Source of the DNA: Moorena producens 3L
GTDB taxonomy: Bacteria; Cyanobacteriota; Cyanobacteriia; Cyanobacteriales; Coleofasciculaceae
Assembly (NCBI RefSeq): GCF_000211815.1
Contig: NZ_GL890840.1
Coordinates: forward strand, 448,718 to 474,588
Direction of reading: 5' to 3'
Length of the DNA stretch: 25,871 nucleotides
Position numbers and translations under genes: made by a program. This document shows, piece by piece, positions 22,847 to 25,871 of the stretch. The number at the start of each line of letters is the position of its first letter. Position 1 is the stretch's first letter. The notes under the pieces were generated by a model. The model was not told where the DNA came from. It ran no database searches and saw only the letters and a list, made by a program, of their open reading frames with translations.

Positions 22847-24406
22847 ATGTCACAAATAAACATCTTAGTGGTTGAAGATGAAGCGATCACAGCTGAAGTT
22901 ATTGCTGAACAGCTCATACAGTTGGGATACACAGTAACCGATAGCGTCACCTCTGGTACGGGCGCTATCAGCAGCACTGCCAATAACCAGCCTGATTTAG
23001 TCCTGATGGATATTACCTTAGATCCAAACGATATAGATGGCATAACTGCTGCTCAGCGCATCCGAGAGCAATTCCAGATTCCAGTAGTCTATTTGACAGC
23101 CCACTCTGATGAGAGTACCCTAGCCCGAGCTAAGAGGACAGCACCGTTCGGGTATCTGATCAAACCATTTAACGAACGGGAATTGCGGGTAGCGATTGAA
23201 ACGGCCCTCTATAGGCACCAGCTGGAAAAAGAGTTAGTCAAACAGCAGGATCTGCTAGCCACAATACTCAGCTCCACTAATGATGCTGTGATCGCTACCA
23301 ATGAAACAGGAGCAATCACCTACATGAACCCAGCAGCTGCAACCCTCACTGGCTGGACAGTAGCAGAAGCTTCTGGGCAAAGCATTACAGATGTGATTCA
23401 AATTGTAGACGAACTCACTGATACCCCACTCCAGAACCCAGTCATGGAAGTGCTTCAGGAAGAAAGGGTCATTTTTGTGGATCAGGGCATAGGTTTGATT
23501 GCCAAAGACGGTAGCAAGATCTCCGTGGGAGATAGTGCTTCCCCGATTACAGAAGAAGATGGTACCATCAAGGGTGTAGTTCTTGTGCTGTGGAATATCA
23601 GGGAACAGCAACAACCAGAATTATTGGCAGTAGAAAGATCAAAATTGCCAGCCAAAGCTGCCGCTAGCCGACAAGCTGAAGCTCAAGTGGGTCAAATATT
23701 GTCTGCAGTACAAGAACTAGGGGAACTGAAATCTGACCTAATCGCTAGGATTTCCCATGAGTTTCGCACTCCCCTATCGATTATCCTAACTGCTGCTGAA
23801 GTCCTGCAAAAATACGGTTCCAAGTTGTCACCGCACAAAAAAGAAAGAAACTTGTATCGGATTCAATCATCAGTGATGCGAATGACTCGAATTATGGAGG
23901 ATGTTCTGACCTTAAGCAAGGCTGAATCCGGTGAACTCCAGCTCAACTGTGTGCCCGTAGATGTGGTTGAATTCTGCCGCAGTTTAGTCGAAGAGCAGCA
24001 AATCATTGTGGGAAAGCGCTATACTATTGAGTTATTTGCTCAGGATTACCCTGGCCTAGTTGAGCTGGATCAACAAATCCTACGGCAAATTTTGAGCAAT
24101 TTGCTGACCTTAGCAACTCATTACTCCTTGAAGGGTAGTATGATTGCTTTGGAAATTTTTTGTGAAGATAACCAAATTGTGTTCCAGGTAAAAGACCAAG
24201 GCAGTGGGATTGTGCCCGAAGGTCAGGGACAATTATTTGAAGCGTTCTTCCGAGCTAGTAATATTGGTTCTATGTATTCTTCAGGAATGGGGCTAGGCAT
24301 GATCCGCAAGTTTGTGGATTTGCATCATGGTCAAATTACCTTAACTAGTCAAGTCGGAGTTGGTACAACCTATACGGTAAAATTGCCATTAACCAGTTCT
24401 ATATAG
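22847..24406 (+). CDS. Hybrid signalling kinase, REC-PAS-HisKA-HATPase
   Basis: A 519-aa soluble protein. The receiver domain (1-125) has E10-D11, phospho-acceptor D55 (LVLMDITLD), T84 and K106 (YLIKPFN). The PAS domain (about 135-255) contains NDAVIATNETGAITYMN. HisKA has H304 (RISHEFRTPLSII). The HATPase has G1 (VKDQGSGI), F box (LFEAFFRAS) and G2 (GMGLGM). The N box reads ILSNLLTLATHYS, where active kinases have NAxKYS after SNLL: the Mg-chelating Asn appears replaced by Leu, so kinase activity may be weak or lost. An N-terminal receiver means it is itself the target of another kinase, plausibly the HisKA_2 kinase just upstream. AGGA lies very close to the start, so the ribosome binding site is poor. 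Confidence 0.92.
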   Translation: MSQINILVVEDEAITAEVIAEQLIQLGYTVTDSVTSGTGAISSTANNQPDLVLMDITLDPNDIDGITAAQRIREQFQIPVVYLTAHSDESTLARAKRTAPFGYLIKPFNERELRVAIETALYRHQLEKELVKQQDLLATILSSTNDAVIATNETGAITYMNPAAATLTGWTVAEASGQSITDVIQIVDELTDTPLQNPVMEVLQEERVIFVDQGIGLIAKDGSKISVGDSASPITEEDGTIKGVVLVLWNIREQQQPELLAVERSKLPAKAAASRQAEAQVGQILSAVQELGELKSDLIARISHEFRTPLSIILTAAEVLQKYGSKLSPHKKERNLYRIQSSVMRMTRIMEDVLTLSKAESGELQLNCVPVDVVEFCRSLVEEQQIIVGKRYTIELFAQDYPGLVELDQQILRQILSNLLTLATHYSLKGSMIALEIFCEDNQIVFQVKDQGSGIVPEGQGQLFEAFFRASNIGSMYSSGMGLGMIRKFVDLHHGQITLTSQVGVGTTYTVKLPLTSSI

Positions 24407-24457
24407 GTGGGCTTGGGCTAAAAAGAAATATAGCAAACAACTAACCAATAACTAAGG

Positions 24458-25771
24458 ATGATTCCACAAACCGAATATAAAGAGCGTCGTGAACAGTTGA
24501 TGAGTAAGATTGGCAACGGGACCGCAATCTTTCGGAGCGCCCCGGTTGCCATTATGCATAATACTGTGGAATACAATTTCCGACAGGATAGCGATTTTTT
24601 TTACTTGACCGGTTTCAATGAACCAGAAGCAGTAATTGTACTAGCGCCCCATCACGAAGAACACCGATTTGTCCTGTTTGTGCAACCGAAAGAACCAGAG
24701 AAAGAAGTCTGGACAGGCTATCGGAAAGGTGTGGAAGCAGCAAAAGAACAATTTGGAGCGGATGAGACCTATCCGATTACTGAGTTGAATGAGAAGTTAC
24801 CTCAGTATTTAAAAAAGGCCGATCGAATTTATTACCACTTGGGACGGGATAAACCTTTCAATGATACCATCCTGAAACACTGGCAAAGGTTGATGGGACT
24901 TTATCCCAAAAACGGAACCGGACCGATGGCTCTCGAATCGACTAACTTAATTCTCTATGGGATGCGCCGGGTTAAGAGTACTACGGAATTGAAGTTGATG
25001 CGTCAAGCTATAGAAATCTCTGTGGACGCCCATAACCATGCTAGAGCATTTACTCAACCTGGACGTTATGAATATGAAGTGCAGGCAGAGCTAGAACATG
25101 ATTTTCGGCGACGAGGTGCCATCGGACCGGCTTACCCGAGCATAGTAGCATCTGGGGCCAATAGCTGCATACTACACTATACCGAGAACAATCGACAGAT
25201 GCAAGACGGGGATTTACTACTGATTGATGCTGGTTGTTCTTATGGGTATTATAACGCTGATATTACTCGGACATTTCCAGTGGGTGGTAAGTTTACCCCA
25301 GAGCAGAAAATTCTGTATGAGCTGGTCTTGAAGGCACAGTTGAATGCGATCGCACAAGTTAAACCAGGGAATCCCTTTAATCAGTTTCATGACACGGCTG
25401 TGAAAATCCTGGTGGAAGGGTTAATCGATTTGGGACTCCTGGCCGGTGATAGTGAGGAAATTATTAAAGAGAAGAAATATAAACATCTATATATGCACCG
25501 CACCGGTCACTGGCTGGGATTGGATGTCCATGACAGTGGAGGGTACAAACAGGGGGAGAACTGGCATATTTTTCAGCCCGGTAATGTAGTAACAGTAGAA
25601 CCAGGACTTTATATTGGTCCTGATACTGAGCCTTTGGAAGGTCAGCCAGCTATTGATCAGCGCTGGCGCGGGATTGGGATTCGGATTGAGGATGATGTGT
25701 TAGTGACTGAGTCAGGGAATGAAGTCTTGACTGCTGGTGTGCCCAAATCCGTAGAGGAGCTAGAGACTTAA
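24458..25771 (+). CDS. pepP: Xaa-Pro aminopeptidase (aminopeptidase P)
   Basis: A 437-aa cytoplasmic metallopeptidase of family M24B that removes the N-terminal residue before proline. The N-terminal AMP_N domain (about 1-135) has EYNFRQDSDFFYLTGFNEPEA. The C-terminal pita-bread domain has the five metal ligands D257 (LLIDAGC), D268 (YNADITRTFP), H351 (HRTGHWLG), E381 (VTVEPGLYI) and E411 (IGIRIEDDVLV). The spacing is consistent with the well-studied E. coli enzyme, so it should be active with two Mn ions. Length is normal. It begins 51 bases after the hybrid kinase stop and is followed by a heptad array, not by an obvious terminator. Confidence 0.96.
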   Translation: MIPQTEYKERREQLMSKIGNGTAIFRSAPVAIMHNTVEYNFRQDSDFFYLTGFNEPEAVIVLAPHHEEHRFVLFVQPKEPEKEVWTGYRKGVEAAKEQFGADETYPITELNEKLPQYLKKADRIYYHLGRDKPFNDTILKHWQRLMGLYPKNGTGPMALESTNLILYGMRRVKSTTELKLMRQAIEISVDAHNHARAFTQPGRYEYEVQAELEHDFRRRGAIGPAYPSIVASGANSCILHYTENNRQMQDGDLLLIDAGCSYGYYNADITRTFPVGGKFTPEQKILYELVLKAQLNAIAQVKPGNPFNQFHDTAVKILVEGLIDLGLLAGDSEEIIKEKKYKHLYMHRTGHWLGLDVHDSGGYKQGENWHIFQPGNVVTVEPGLYIGPDTEPLEGQPAIDQRWRGIGIRIEDDVLVTESGNEVLTAGVPKSVEELET

Positions 25772-25790
25772 GCGATTACAAGCTTTTTCA

Positions 25791-25871
25791 TTCCCGATTC
25801 CCGATTCCCGATTCCCGATTCCCGATTCCCTGTTCCCGATTCCCGATTCCCGATTCCCGATTCCCGATTCC
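25791..25871. repeat. TTCCCGA heptanucleotide array running off the right edge
   Basis: About eleven and a half 7-mers TTCCCGA, with one variant TTCCCTG (25826-25832) that keeps the phase. The true length is unknown because the window ends inside it. Confidence 0.95.

Overview
The window looks like chromosomal DNA of a large-genome filamentous cyanobacterium, of the Moorena/Lyngbya/Oscillatoria type. Support comes from the 3' half of a cyanobacterial tRNA-Leu(UAA) gene with its group I intron at the left edge, about ten HIP1 octamers (GCGATCGC) scattered through genes, an H-subunit-like magnesium chelatase, HisKA_2 and hybrid histidine kinases of cyanobacterial style, and many heptanucleotide tandem repeats. 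Species assignment is inference; I cannot run a search.

Layout. 1-189: group I intron end and tRNA-Leu 3' exon. 190-1132: decayed mobile DNA (an IS200/IS605 TnpB-tail relic, a 49-bp dispersed repeat, a beheaded Rpn/DUF4351 gene). 1194-1670(-): CYTH triphosphatase. 1671-2733: repeat-rich spacer with a 175-bp MITE-like element (17-bp inverted ends, 10-bp direct repeats) and nested palindromes. 2734-6846(-): a 1370-aa ChlH/BchH/CobN-family chelatase subunit carrying two repeat-derived inserts. 7300-9837: an OmpR-family response regulator and its probable sensor kinase, split by a 588-bp repeat-filled gap. 9993-11993: a small unknown protein, an exported fasciclin-domain protein and a BON-domain lipoprotein. 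12256-12572: tandem repeat and nested palindrome island. 12860-15459: class II (fuculose-phosphate type) aldolase and an NAD-type aldehyde dehydrogenase. 15558-16082: large hairpin and a 42-copy perfect heptad array. 16258-17178: peptidoglycan amidase with two PG-binding domains. 17363-19224: two divergent, related PD-(D/E)XK nuclease-like genes, one with a dispersed repeat inserted in frame beside its catalytic motif. 19273-24406: trpG/pabA-type glutaminase, a Tat-signal MBL-fold protein without the usual metal motif, a HisKA_2 sensor kinase that starts directly after the preceding stop codon, and a REC-PAS-kinase hybrid. 24458-25771: Xaa-Pro aminopeptidase. 25791 to the right edge: another heptad array.

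How the genes relate. Most are ordinary housekeeping or signalling genes. The regulator/kinase pair, the tightly packed trpG-MBL-kinase run, and the aldolase/dehydrogenase pair are the plausible functional groupings. The unusual content is the repeat ecology. Many unrelated tandem repeats share a 7-bp period, palindromes are nested inside other palindromes, and repeats have entered open reading frames (the chelatase twice, a nuclease once, and the tail of a small ORF). The 7-bp array inside the chelatase gene is notable because loss or gain of a single unit would shift the reading frame. I do not see a defence island, CRISPR array or biosynthetic cluster.
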